From Sphingomonas hankookensis (lineage in GTDB: Bacteria; Pseudomonadota; Alphaproteobacteria; Sphingomonadales; Sphingomonadaceae): a DNA stretch of 64,000 nt. The number at the start of each line of letters is the position of its first letter. Position 1 is the stretch's first letter. This document shows, piece by piece, positions 8,675 through 17,188 of this stretch. The position numbers and the translations under genes were made by a program. Below the pieces are notes generated by a model. It saw only the letters and a program-made list of their open reading frames with translations, was not told where the DNA came from and ran no database searches. The DNA lies in the NCBI RefSeq assembly GCF_022664465.1, contig NZ_JAKREV010000004.1, positions 1 through 64,000 on the forward strand, written 5' to 3'.

Positions 8675-9571
8675 TCACAGCGCCATGGCCGCTGCTGGCG
8701 CAGCGTGGAGCCGTTCGATGTCGGCACGTGGAGGTGCACCGAACAGTCGCCTATATTCTCGGCTGAATTGCGATGGGCTCTCATAGCCGACGGCAAAGCC
8801 TGCAGTATTCGCAGTGGCACCCTCTGACAGCATCAGGCGTCTGGCCTCCTGCAACCGCAGCTGCTTCTGATACTCCAGCGGCGTCATGCGGGTGATCGCC
8901 TTGAAGTGTGCGTGAAGCGAGGAGGAGCTCATCCCGGCCTCGGCTGCGACGTCGTCGATGCGGATCGGGGCATCGAACCGCCGGCGGATGGCGGCGATCG
9001 CGCGGCTAACCTGATTGAGATGGCTGCCAGCGGTTGCAACGTGACGAAGCATCGGACCGTGCGGTCCGGTGAGCAGACGATAGAGGATTTCGCGCTCGAT
9101 CAGCGGTGCCAGCGCGCGGATCGTGTTGGGTCGGTCGAGCAGTCCGACCAGCCGGCATGCCGCGTCGATCAGGTCGGGATCTCCGGGGTAGACGCCAAGC
9201 ACCGGCAAATCCGTACGGGCCACGCCGCCGCCCTCACTCGCCATGAGATCGGCCAGTATTGCAGCATCTAGATCGATCTTGCAGCAGAGATAGGGTCGTT
9301 CGGGACTCGCGTCGAGCACAAGTCCGACCAGCGGCAAGTCGACCGAGACCAAGAGGTAGTGAGCCGCATCATAAACCACGCTGCGCTCGCCGATCGATAC
9401 CCGCTTCGACCCCTGGGCTATTATGCAAAGGGAGGCCTCGTAGACGGCAGGCGTGGGGGTGCTCGGCGCGTCGGCCCGGATCAGCGACACACGCGGCATC
9501 GCCGTACTGCAAATGCCTGTTCCCCCAACGTGTCGATCAATGAGGGCGGAGAGTTGAGCGATCCGGTCCAT
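8675..9571 (-). CDS. AraC family transcriptional regulator
   Basis: This is a 298-residue protein. The N-terminal domain (residues about 15-180, with TPAVYEASLCIIAQGSKRV) is of the AraC_N type seen in regulators beside oxidoreductase genes. The C-terminal double HTH spans about residues 190-290 (IRIDDVAAEAGMSSSSLHAHFK and the second helix set SPSQFSREYRRLFG). It is divergent from the SDR at 9721 with a 149-bp shared promoter region, so it probably controls that SDR. The effector is unknown. Confidence 0.92.
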   Translation of the reverse strand: MDRIAQLSALIDRHVGGTGICSTAMPRVSLIRADAPSTPTPAVYEASLCIIAQGSKRVSIGERSVVYDAAHYLLVSVDLPLVGLVLDASPERPYLCCKIDLDAAILADLMASEGGGVARTDLPVLGVYPGDPDLIDAACRLVGLLDRPNTIRALAPLIEREILYRLLTGPHGPMLRHVATAGSHLNQVSRAIAAIRRRFDAPIRIDDVAAEAGMSSSSLHAHFKAITRMTPLEYQKQLRLQEARRLMLSEGATANTAGFAVGYESPSQFSREYRRLFGAPPRADIERLHAAPAAAMAL

Positions 9572-9720
9572 AGCAACGATCCTTCTCCCACTCGCGCGCT
9601 ATGGGCAAGCGCCTGGCATCAATTCTGGAGGATCGCGCAAGCCATTCGGGCGATCGGTCTACCGCTCGACGTGGGTGATGGCCCATCTGCGTCCCGTCAC
9701 CACAACGGAAGGACTGCATC

Positions 9721-10446
9721 ATGGCAGGAAATATCGACAAGGTTGTCCTTATCACCGGCGCGTCGAGCGGGATTGGCGAGGCAACTGCGCGCGAATTGGC
9801 TGCAGTCGGTGCCCGGCTGTTTATCGGCGCGCGTCGCGGAGAACGTCTGAAGGCACTGGCAGAGGAACTGGGCGAGACCTTCGCCTGGCGCGAACTCGAT
9901 GTCACTGACGGCGCCGATTTCGACGCGTTCGTGGAGGCTGCTGAAACGCGCTTCGGACGTGTCGACGTGCTGGTCAACAATGCCGGCGTGATGCCGCTTT
10001 CGCCGCTCGCGGCGCTGAAGCGGGATGAGTGGAAGCGGATGGTCGACGTCAATATTCACGGCGTCCTCAACGGCATCGCGGCCGTGTTGCCCCGGTTCGG
10101 GGCGCAGAAGAGCGGCCATGTTGTCAACGTCGCCTCGGTCGCCGCGCACATGGTGATGTCGACCGCAGCGGTTTATTGCGCCACCAAACATGCCGTGCGC
10201 GCCATCACAGAAGGGCTGCGGCAGGAGCATGACGAAGTCCGCTCGACGTTGATCTCGCCGGGTGTGGTCGCCACCGAGCTGGGTCATGACATCACCGATC
10301 CTGAGGTCGCGGCGGCACTGACCGGATGGCGGAAGAAGTCGCTGACGCCAGACGCGATCGCGCGAGCCGTTCGCTATGCCATCGAGCAGCCGGAGGGTGT
10401 CGAAATCAATGAGGTGATCGTACGCCCGACCGCAGCGGACATGTGA
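9721..10446 (+). CDS. SDR family oxidoreductase
   Basis: This 241-residue classical short-chain dehydrogenase has TGASSGIG at 12-19, NNAG at 86-89, N111, S139 and Y152/K156 (YCATK). The sequence resembles the YdfG/serine-dehydrogenase-like group (ISPGVVATELGHDI, C-terminal EINEVIVRPTAADM). Cofactor preference is probably NADP, judging from the arginines after the second strand (GARRGERL), but this is inference. It lies opposite an AraC regulator, a common pairing for inducible SDRs. Confidence 0.92.
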   Translation: MAGNIDKVVLITGASSGIGEATARELAAVGARLFIGARRGERLKALAEELGETFAWRELDVTDGADFDAFVEAAETRFGRVDVLVNNAGVMPLSPLAALKRDEWKRMVDVNIHGVLNGIAAVLPRFGAQKSGHVVNVASVAAHMVMSTAAVYCATKHAVRAITEGLRQEHDEVRSTLISPGVVATELGHDITDPEVAAALTGWRKKSLTPDAIARAVRYAIEQPEGVEINEVIVRPTAADM

Positions 10447-10747
10447 GTGCATGGGCGTGCCGGTGCCAGAGCGGGCACGCCCAAACGTCGGGTTCGCCGA
10501 CACAATCAGCTCGTCGGACCGCGATGAACGTATGTCCGGTTACGGGAAGCTACTTAATGGACCTGAGCGGCCGATTTTGGGTCTCGCCTGCCGTATGTCC
10601 TACAGGTCACCGCTTCGCGTTGGGGAAGCTATGCCCAAAGCCTGCGACCGATTTTGCAGAGCCGACAAACGTCATTGAACAAGCTTATCCGCCCCGCGCA
10701 TGGTATGGTTGAAGAAGGATGCGGATGGAGGTCTGCACGCTTCCCAG
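10447..10747. other. No gene recognised between SDR and TetR
   Basis: Short overlapping frames here give no family resemblance. The two flanking genes converge. I see no strong terminator hairpin. Confidence 0.4.
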
Positions 10748-11377
10748 CTACCGGCCCGGCCACATCTGCAGGAAGGTCGCCGCAGTTTCGCGCAGCTCGG
10801 CTTCACTCGTACCGCTTCCTGCCGCTACGAGCAGACCGTCCGTTGCAGCCTTGAGCGTCAAAGCCAGACTGCGGGCGGCAAAGGACGGCGCAAAGTCGCC
10901 GTCCTCGGCTGCACGTACCATGCGCGCGACTAACTTCTCCCGCCAGAAGTCGCCGCGCTGGACGACGAACTTCCTGATCTCGTCGTCACCGGGGGCGTGG
11001 CTCAGCGAATGGACGATACCCATGCTGCCCTTGGGATCCGCCGTATTCGTCTGCAGCGCGATCGTACCTTCCAACAGGTGCTCGGCGACGGCCCGGGCGG
11101 ACGGCTGCTCAAGGGCTTCGACCATGTAGGCCGTCTTCTCCTGTTCGTAGAGGTCCATGACCTGACGGAACAAGGTCTCCTTGTCGCCGAAGGCTGCGTA
11201 CAGCGTGGCCCGGCTGATCCCCATCGCCTCGAGCAGCGTACCGATGCTGGCCCCGGCGTAGCCGTGGCGCCAGAACACCCGCATTGCAGCGACGAGGGCG
11301 GCATCGCTGTCGAACTGGCGGGGACGCCCACGTTGGGCGGGCCGCTCTTGATCCGCTTGGAAGCGAGTCTCGGTCAT
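10748..11377 (-). CDS. TetR/AcrR family transcriptional regulator
   Basis: This 209-residue repressor-type regulator has the TetR_N HTH at about residues 25-70 (ALVAAMRVFWRHGYAGASIGTLLEAMGISRATLYAAFGDKETLF). The ligand-binding C-terminal domain is of the AcrR type with LEGTIAL and GSMGIVHSLSH. It is divergent from the SnoaL-like gene at 11506 across 128 bp that hold repeats and a palindrome, so it probably represses that gene and itself. The ligand is not predictable. Confidence 0.93.
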   Translation of the reverse strand: MTETRFQADQERPAQRGRPRQFDSDAALVAAMRVFWRHGYAGASIGTLLEAMGISRATLYAAFGDKETLFRQVMDLYEQEKTAYMVEALEQPSARAVAEHLLEGTIALQTNTADPKGSMGIVHSLSHAPGDDEIRKFVVQRGDFWREKLVARMVRAAEDGDFAPSFAARSLALTLKAATDGLLVAAGSGTSEAELRETAATFLQMWPGR

Positions 11378-11415
11378 GCAGTCATCCTTGGCCGAAAATT
11401 CGGCGATTGATTTAT

Positions 11416-11456
11416 GGAACGATCGGTATACCTAGGTATTTGGAACGAGCGGTATA
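11416..11456. promoter_or_regulatory. Candidate TetR operator
   Basis: A direct repeat GGAACGATCGGTATA (11416-11430) / GGAACGAGCGGTATA (11442-11456) recurs every 26 bases. It flanks the perfect palindrome ATACCTAGGTAT (11428-11439). Its place between the divergent TetR and SnoaL-like genes suggests binding of TetR dimers. Confidence 0.55.
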
Positions 11457-11505
11457 GCAATTCTCGCGTCGTCCCACACCCGTTTTCCGACATACGAGGA
11501 CCACA

Positions 11506-11925
11506 ATGACCTACTCGCCCCAGGAAGAAACCAACCTTCGGATCATCAATGACGCGTTGAACGATGCAGCGCAGGATCTCACCCGCTTCTTTGATGCGGT
11601 CTTCGCTTCGGATGCCGAATGGACCATCGCTGGGCACGGGCCTGTCGCACGGACGTATCACGGCATGGCGGACCTGTTCGACAATGCGGAGAAGGCCCTC
11701 TTCGCGCGCTTCGCAGAACCCCTCGCGATCGTCACGCGTGGTATCTGGGCGGACGGCGACAACGTGTTCGCCCGCATCGATAGCAGCAGCCGAGCCCTCG
11801 ACGGTGAACCGTACCGCAATGGATATATGTACATCATGACCATGAAGGACGGTAAGGTCGTCTCCGGTATCGAGTGGCTGGACCTCAACGCTTATTACCA
11901 GATCATCGAGAGAGTGGTGATCTAA
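11506..11925 (+). CDS. SnoaL-like / NTF2-fold protein
   Basis: This 139-residue protein has the alpha-beta cone fold pattern of SnoaL-like polyketide-cyclase or ketosteroid-isomerase relatives. It shows a helical N-terminus, FFDAVFASDAEWTIAGHGP, then the strands GIWADGDNVFARID, YRNGYMYIMTMKDGKVVSGIEWLD and a final helix. It has no signal peptide. Such proteins act as small isomerases or hydrolases, or simply bind ligands. No substrate can be assigned. It is probably controlled by the divergent TetR gene. Confidence 0.8.
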   Translation: MTYSPQEETNLRIINDALNDAAQDLTRFFDAVFASDAEWTIAGHGPVARTYHGMADLFDNAEKALFARFAEPLAIVTRGIWADGDNVFARIDSSSRALDGEPYRNGYMYIMTMKDGKVVSGIEWLDLNAYYQIIERVVI

Positions 11926-12069
11926 GCCTCGCGGGCTCCTGAGCACAGCGTGTACCGGGTCGACATCGAAGATGGCTTCTCGTCCGTCATTCGGCGTCGA
12001 CTCCGTAGATCCCACTCCGTATTGCTGACGGTTTTCAGTCGGTCGCCGGCAACCACACGGACAGATCCA

Positions 12070-12726
12070 TCAACCGGCTGCGCCGCCTCCACCAAGCATG
12101 ATGCCGGCTTGATCGGAATTCCCGATCAGCTCCTTTCCCAGGGCATCGAATGCTGCGTCAAGCAGTTCGACCAGCGAACGCTCCTCGCCATCCTGGCCAA
12201 GCGCCTCCGTGGCCACGCGGATCGCGCCGATCGCGAGCAGAGCCACCAGCCGGAGGCCCGTTTCGCGCTCCGGATCGGGCCAGCGGTCGCGTAACGCCAT
12301 GAACAAGGTGCGTTCATGCTCGACGTAGCTTGCCTGCTTGCGCGCCTGTACCGCGGGGCTCGCCTTCATCAACCGATCGATCTTCACCATATCGTCGGCC
12401 GGCACCTCGGCGCAGGTCGCGATCACCGCGGCACGGATCGATTCGAGCGGCGAAGCAGCGCTGTCGCCGTGCCGCACCCGCTCGGCGATGAGCCCGCCCA
12501 TGCTGTGTTGAAGGGATAGGAGAATGTCGTCCTTCGAAGGGAGGTAATGGAAGAACGTGCGGCGTGAGATGCCCGCTGCTGCCGCAATCTCGTCAACCGT
12601 CGTCGCGTCGATGCCCTTCTCGATGAACAGGCACATGCCCGCATCGGTGATCCGCCGCAGCGTCTCATCCCGCTTGCGCTGGCGCAAACCCGCGACCGGC
12701 TGAGCATCTTTCTTCACCAAGACCAT
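12070..12726 (-). CDS. TetR family transcriptional regulator
   Basis: This 218-residue regulator has an N-terminal HTH at about residues 20-65 (RITDAGMCLFIEKGIDATTVDEIAAAAGISRRTFFHYLPSKDDIL). The C-terminal all-helical domain resembles MftR-like TetR members (MKASPAVQARKQASYVEHE). It is divergent from the SDR at 12801. The 74-bp gap holds two near-identical palindromes, and repression of the SDR is likely. Confidence 0.93.
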   Translation of the reverse strand: MVLVKKDAQPVAGLRQRKRDETLRRITDAGMCLFIEKGIDATTVDEIAAAAGISRRTFFHYLPSKDDILLSLQHSMGGLIAERVRHGDSAASPLESIRAAVIATCAEVPADDMVKIDRLMKASPAVQARKQASYVEHERTLFMALRDRWPDPERETGLRLVALLAIGAIRVATEALGQDGEERSLVELLDAAFDALGKELIGNSDQAGIMLGGGGAAG

Positions 12727-12743
12727 CGCTTCACGCTTGATTG

Positions 12744-12782
12744 TTGCACCAAGTGCAATCTATAAAGTTGCACCTAGTGCAG
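12744..12782. promoter_or_regulatory. Tandem palindromic TetR operators
   Basis: TTGCACCAAGTGCAA (12744-12758) and TTGCACCTAGTGCAG (12768-12782) are two copies of a 15-bp dyad, TTGCAC-N3-GTGCAA, with centres 24 bases apart. They lie between the TetR start and the SDR start. This is a classic layout for two TetR dimers blocking a divergent promoter. Confidence 0.7.
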
Positions 12783-12800
12783 ATAGCAGGTGTGGCAACG

Positions 12801-13712
12801 ATGCGAAAGTGGATGCTGGCGGACATACCGCGACAGGATGGACGAAATGCAGTGGTGACGGGCACGGGAGGGCTCGGGCTCGAAGTGGCACTAGCGCTCG
12901 CTAGCGCCGGCGCGGACGTCGTTATTGCCGGTCGTGACGCGCGCAAAGGTGCCGCTGCTGTGTCACGCATCATTTCACAATATCCCGCGGCTACCGTGCG
13001 TTTCGAGGCGATTGATCTCGCCTCGCTCGCTTCCGTGGCGCATTTCGCCGACCGTCTGCGCGCGCGGCAGCAGCACCTCGACCTGCTCGTCAACAACGCC
13101 GGGGTCATGGTGCCGCCGGAGCGACGGGAAACGTCAGATGGCTTCGAGCTGCAGTTCGGCACCAACCATCTCGGGCATTTCGCGCTTACGGGGCGGCTGC
13201 TGCCTCTGCTGCGTGCTTCGCAGCATGCGCGTGTCGTGTCGGTGTCCAGTGTAGCGGCGCGCGCGGGATCGACCGACTGGGACGACTGGAACGCGCGGGC
13301 CGACTACGCGCCGATGCCTGTCTACGCCCGCTCGAAGATCGCGTGCCTGATCTTCGCGCTGGAACTCCAGCGTCGCAGCGCTGAGGCCGGTTGGGCGGTC
13401 AGCAGCATTGCCGCTCACCCCGGCGTCGCGCGCACCGAACTACTGCATAACGGGCCGGGCCGCGGCAGCGCGCACAGCATCGCCCGCACACTGCTGCCGT
13501 TCCTGTTTCAGCCCGCAGCGCAGGGCGCGTTGCCGCTGCTGTTCGCCGCAACGTCACCGGACGCGCGACCGGGCGGCTATTACGGTCCCGACCGTCTGGG
13601 GGAGACGCGCGGTCATCCCGCGTCGGCGAAGATGCCGCCGCAGGCATCCGATCGAACGTCAGCCGAGGAGCTCTGGAAGCTGTCGGAAGACGTGACGGGC
13701 GTGCGGTTCTGA
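12801..13712 (+). CDS. SDR oxidoreductase, retinol-dehydrogenase-like
   Basis: This 303-residue SDR has the atypical glycine motif TGTGGLG (residues 20-26), LVNNAGVM, and YARSK as catalytic Y-x3-K. A region after the active site ends HPGVARTELLHNGPG. Length and sequence resemble the retinol dehydrogenase / protochlorophyllide-reductase-like group often fused to or placed near small membrane proteins. ATG 12801 is chosen because relatives begin with a W-x-LADIP motif and because the upstream TTG at 12741 would place the operators inside the gene. The membrane protein at 13734 follows closely and is probably co-transcribed. Confidence 0.88.
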   Translation: MRKWMLADIPRQDGRNAVVTGTGGLGLEVALALASAGADVVIAGRDARKGAAAVSRIISQYPAATVRFEAIDLASLASVAHFADRLRARQQHLDLLVNNAGVMVPPERRETSDGFELQFGTNHLGHFALTGRLLPLLRASQHARVVSVSSVAARAGSTDWDDWNARADYAPMPVYARSKIACLIFALELQRRSAEAGWAVSSIAAHPGVARTELLHNGPGRGSAHSIARTLLPFLFQPAAQGALPLLFAATSPDARPGGYYGPDRLGETRGHPASAKMPPQASDRTSAEELWKLSEDVTGVRF

Positions 13713-13733
13713 GTGGGGGAGGAGAAGCGCACC

Positions 13734-14105
13734 ATGGCCAGATATCTCACCTACGCGGCATTCGGATGGCTGACACTGACCGGCACTGCGCACTTCGCGA
13801 TCGACGTTGTCAGCCAGCATCTGCGCGGCAAGCACTTACCCGGACCGGAGACCACGCTCTACTACGGTCTCCACTCGGCCTTCGCGATGGGACAGGTGCT
13901 TTTTGGGCTAATGTGCCTTTGGGCGGCCCGGCGCGAGCCCGAGCTGTTGCGCGATCCCTGGGTAGCGGCCCTGGCGGTTGCGGGCGGTGCCGCTTGGCTG
14001 GCTCTGACCTTCCTCGCGATGAGCTATCGCGAGCCAAGGATCAACGTCGCCATCTTCGTCGCGCTGCTACTGGCTGCGATCGTGGCGGTTCGCACGCGCG
14101 CCTGA
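13734..14105 (+). CDS. Small four-helix membrane protein
   Basis: This 123-residue protein has about four hydrophobic segments: YLTYAAFGWLTLTGTAHFAIDVV, a second around GLHSAFAMGQVLFGLMCLWA, WVAALAVAGGAAWLALTFLAM and INVAIFVALLLAAIVAV. No known function is recognised. The ATG at 13734 has GGGGGAGGAG upstream. It starts 21 bases after the SDR stop and probably shares its transcript. Its end overlaps the tail of the broken acyltransferase on the other strand by 39 bases. Confidence 0.75.
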   Translation: MARYLTYAAFGWLTLTGTAHFAIDVVSQHLRGKHLPGPETTLYYGLHSAFAMGQVLFGLMCLWAARREPELLRDPWVAALAVAGGAAWLALTFLAMSYREPRINVAIFVALLLAAIVAVRTRA

Positions 14106-14885
14106 CCCGTTTCCTCCGACCCGACCGCGAGGCGATAGAAATCGTACCGTAAGCCTGCGCCGTACCGGCTCGTCATAGAGCTTGAGACAGGCGTAGGCGA
14201 TCGTCACCGTCGCGGCGCACACGCCAACTCCGACGATAGCGCCCTCCATGGCTGGGATCTTACGATCGACGACCCAGCCCGTGTAGATGTAGATGAGCGG
14301 ATAGTGCGTGATGTAGAGCGGGTAGGACAGTGCGCCGAAGAATCGCGCGATGCGGACCGACGCACCATCCACCATGCGCTCGCCCGCGCCGATCGCGACT
14401 ACGAGGGGAAACAGCAGGATCACGCAGGCTGCATCGTACAGGCCGTTGATCCACAGATGATCGGTTCCGCCGAACCTGGGCAGGCACAAGGCGACGATGA
14501 GCAGGGCACTGCTGATGGCGAAGGCGTACGGAACCCGGAGCCTGCCTCCCAGACGCATCAACAGCACGCCGGCGAAGAACGGGAACATCACCCGGGACAG
14601 GCCGATCTTGATACCTGACGGATCAAGCGCCCAGCCCCCGATCAAGTCTCCACGTGGTCCGAACACGGCAAGGTAGATGAGCGCGATTGCGGACAATGCG
14701 ACCAGCAAGCCCAGGGAGCGGTTCGACAGCTTGCGGACACCCAAAGCGTAGAGCGCATTGGCGACATACTCGTAGAACAACGACCACGCGGGACCGTTGA
14801 GAGGATAGATCTCGTCCCAGCCGCGAACATCGGCGCTCTTCGGCAGCGGGATCATGACGAAGCCAAGCACCATCACGATCAGGAC
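14067..14885 (-). pseudogene. Acyltransferase 3 family protein, N-terminus lost
   Basis: The frame reads as the C-terminal two-thirds of an integral membrane acyltransferase (acyltransferase 3 / OafA family), with NGPAWSLFYEYVANALYALG and many hydrophobic helices to YDEPVRRRL. The expected first 100 or so residues, with the catalytic histidine after R-x10-H, are absent. The sequence switches to IS3 OrfB remnant at about 14889, where a stop in frame also appears. The gene was probably broken by IS insertion or IS-linked deletion. The GTG at 14876 is not a natural start. Confidence 0.75.
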
Positions 14886-14888
14886 GTG

Positions 14889-15170
14889 GAAGTCCTACAT
14901 CGCGCCCGGCTCGACGTGGGAGAACGGCTATAACGAGAGCTTCAAGGGCTCGCTGTGGACGAACTGCTCAATGGCGAGATCTTCTACAGCCTCGCCGAGG
15001 CCAAAGTACTGATCGAGGCGTGGCGCCGTCACTACAACACCGTCCGGCCGCACAGCAGCCTGGGCTACCGCCCGCCGGCCCCGGAAGCGGTGACACCGCT
15101 ATTGCCGACCTCCGGTTCCGCCTCGCGCCACCTACGCCCGGCAATGGCGGCGGAGGCGACAATGCACTAA
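14889..15170 (+). pseudogene. IS3-family transposase OrfB, C-terminal remnant with frameshift
   Basis: The remnant opens with SYIAPGSTWENGYNESFKGSL in one frame. It then jumps to DELLNGEIFYSLAEAKVLIEAW and HYNTVRPHSSLGYRPPAPEA in another, the end of the integrase catalytic core including the final glutamate region. The first about 200 residues are gone. The shift lies near 14955, where the normal sequence would have read through SFNGKLRDELLNGE. The fragment cannot be active. Confidence 0.85.
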
Positions 15171-15204
15171 CTAACAATCCGGACCAGCCGGTGGGGGCTG
15201 CTCA
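14889..15204 (+). mobile_element. IS3-family remnant with right terminal repeat
   Basis: The OrfB remnant is followed by a right end at 15181-15204. Read inward it is TGAGCAGCCCCCACCGGCTGGTCC, close to the left IS end at 103-127. The left part of this copy is missing and is replaced by the truncated acyltransferase gene. Together with the piece at 1-127 it brackets the accessory region. Confidence 0.8.
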
Positions 15205-15504
15205 CCATCGCCACCCGCTACGATTAGCTCGTCAGCAGTTTTCCTCGGCATGGTCCATCTCGCCACCGCCAGACACCGGCTCAAATCTGCCCACACCGTT
15301 TAGTCTGCACTGAGTCGCGATCGACGGGGCTGGCATGCTCCCGCTCGATCATCTGTAGCCGTCGCGCGACAATCATCACACGAACCAAGCGCAAATTCCG
15401 CAATCAAGTCCGTGAACGTTCGCGACCATTCATTTCGAAAGTGGGCATGGAGTTGGGCATGATGCCATCAATTTTCATAAAATCTAGTGTTTACAACAGA
15501 TATT
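15205..15504. other. No gene recognised between IS remnant and tRNA-Ser
   Basis: The composition is more AT-rich near 15470-15505. I found no duplicated piece of the tRNA that would mark an attachment site and no coding frame worth reporting. Confidence 0.4.
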
Positions 15505-15594
15505 GGCGGAGCGGGAGGGATTCGAACCCTCGATACGCTTTTGACGTATACTCACTTTCCAGGCGAGCGCCTTCGACCACTCGGCCACCGCTCC
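15505..15594 (-). tRNA. tRNA-Ser (anticodon GGA)
   Basis: Read on the minus strand, the gene starts GGAGCGGTGGCCGAG and has the long variable arm of serine tRNAs. The anticodon loop holds GGA (CCTGGAAAG), the T-arm GGTTCGAATCC follows, and the acceptor CCGCTCC is followed by G and an encoded CCA (15505-15507). It is 90 nt long. It marks the right shoulder of the IS-bounded accessory region, though no integrase or attachment duplication is visible. Confidence 0.96.
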
Positions 15595-15677
15595 GCATTG
15601 CCGGAAGGTGGGTTCCCTAAGGCGCGGCGGGGCTTCGTGCAAGCGGCAGTTGCGGGGTGGGGCGCCCGCGTGCCACG

Positions 15678-16559
15678 ATGTGCGTCATGATCCTTGCTTC
15701 CCTGATCGCGGCGCTGTTCCAGGCCGCTGCACCGGCGGTCCCGCCTGCACCGCCCAGTCCGGCCGATCCGGCTCCGTCCGACTGGCGGGCAATCCCCGAA
15801 GACGAACTGCTGGTGATGACGCTGGCGGGGGACAAGCGGGTCGTGATCCGGCTGGCGCCGCGCTATGCGCCGGTGCATGTCGCCAATCTGCGCACGCTGG
15901 CGCGGGCGCATTGGTGGGACGGAACGTCGGTCTACCGCGTGCAGGACAATTATGTCGCGCAATGGGGCGACGTGACCGAGAAGAAGCGGCTGCCCGCCGG
16001 GGTCGTCGCCAATCCGCCGCCCGAATATGTCGGCAGTCGCTACGACGCGGTGACGCGGATGACGCGGCCCGATCCCTATGCGGCGAAGAGCGGGCATAGC
16101 GCGGATGGCTGGCCGGTGGCGGGGGATGGCAAGGGCGCGTGGCTGACGCATTGCTATGCGATGGTCGGCGTCGGGCGCGACATGGCGCCTAGCACCGGAA
16201 GCGGTGCGGAACTCTATACGGTGATCGGCCATGCGCCGCGGCACCTCGACCGTAATATCGCGCTCGTCGGGCGGGTGATCGAGGGGATGGAGTATCTGTC
16301 GTCGCTGCCGCGCGGGACCGGCAACATGGGATTTTATGCGACCGATCAGGTGCCGATGCCGATCGTGACGGTGCAGCTGGCCAGCGACATGCCGGCGGCG
16401 ACGCGACCGCGTTATCAGTATCGCGCCGCCGACAATGTCCGGTTCGCGGCATGGCTGCGCGGGCGCGAAAACCGCGAGCCGCCGTTCTTCACCGTGCCGG
16501 CGGGCGGCGCGGATGTGTGCAACGCAATGCCGCCGGTGCGCAAGACGCCCGACGCGTGA
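15678..16559 (+). CDS. Periplasmic cyclophilin-type peptidylprolyl isomerase
   Basis: This protein of about 293 residues has an N-terminal signal segment (MILASLIAALFQAAAPA) and a proline-rich linker. A cyclophilin-like domain runs from about residue 50 to 240 (VVIRLAPRYAPVHVANLRTLARAHWWDGTSVYRVQDNYVAQWGD, later YTVIGHAPRHLDRNIALVGRVIEGME). It should catalyse cis-trans isomerisation of prolyl bonds in envelope proteins. ATG 15678 and 15687 are both possible starts, and the latter gives a cleaner signal peptide. The loop insert between the two blocks is longer than in PpiA. Confidence 0.85.
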   Translation: MCVMILASLIAALFQAAAPAVPPAPPSPADPAPSDWRAIPEDELLVMTLAGDKRVVIRLAPRYAPVHVANLRTLARAHWWDGTSVYRVQDNYVAQWGDVTEKKRLPAGVVANPPPEYVGSRYDAVTRMTRPDPYAAKSGHSADGWPVAGDGKGAWLTHCYAMVGVGRDMAPSTGSGAELYTVIGHAPRHLDRNIALVGRVIEGMEYLSSLPRGTGNMGFYATDQVPMPIVTVQLASDMPAATRPRYQYRAADNVRFAAWLRGRENREPPFFTVPAGGADVCNAMPPVRKTPDA

Positions 16560-16562
16560 CGG

Positions 16563-17177
16563 TCAGACGCGCGCGATGAGCAGGGCGGTGCCGAAGCCGA
16601 TGAAGATGCCGCCGGTCGCGCGGTCGAACCAGCGGCGCACGCGCGGGTGGGTGAGATGGCGCGCCAGCGAGCTGCCGCCGAGCGCATAGGCGGCGTACCA
16701 CAGGCATTCGACCAGCGCGAAGGTCGCGACGAGGATCGCGAACTGGAGTGCCTGTGGCTGCGCGCGGTCGATGAACTGCGGCAGGAAGGCGGTGGCGAAC
16801 AGCAGCAGCTTCGGGTTGCTGATCCCGACGAGGAAGCCGCCGCGGAACAGGTGCGCCCGCGGCAGTTCGGCCGACCCGACGTCGATCGGCGCGGAGCGGT
16901 TGCGCCACGCGTTGAATCCCAGCCCGACGAGATAGGCGGCACCGACATAGCGCAATATGTCGAACAGGCCGGGCACCGCGGTCAGCACCGCCGCCAGTCC
17001 CGCCGCCGACGCGGCGAGCACCGTGACCAACGCGGTCAGGCAGCCTGCCATCGCCGGCAGGCTGCCGCGCCAGCCCAATGCCACGCTGCGCGTCAGGATG
17101 TGGAGCATGTTCGGCCCCGGCGTCCCGCACAGCACGACGACCGCCGCGACGAACAACAGCCAGCTGTGCAGCGCCAT
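16563..17177 (-). CDS. LysE/RhtB family amino-acid exporter
   Basis: This is a 204-residue inner-membrane protein with six hydrophobic helices. The family signature CGTPGPNMLHILTRSVALGWRGSLPAMAG lies near the N-terminus, with GGFLVGISNPKLLLFATAFLPQF in the middle. Members export amino acids or homoserine lactones, and the substrate here is unknown. It begins 11 bases after the end of the PqiC-like lipoprotein gene on the same strand, so it may be the last gene of the mla-type operon or simply read-through. Confidence 0.9.
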   Translation of the reverse strand: MALHSWLLFVAAVVVLCGTPGPNMLHILTRSVALGWRGSLPAMAGCLTALVTVLAASAAGLAAVLTAVPGLFDILRYVGAAYLVGLGFNAWRNRSAPIDVGSAELPRAHLFRGGFLVGISNPKLLLFATAFLPQFIDRAQPQALQFAILVATFALVECLWYAAYALGGSSLARHLTHPRVRRWFDRATGGIFIGFGTALLIARV

Positions 17178-17188
17178 GCCGTCGTCCG

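Noticed and set aside
15505-15594. tRNA-Ser as integration site of a genomic island
   Set aside because: No integrase and no second copy of the tRNA 3' end were found in the accessory region; the IS remnants explain its edges better.
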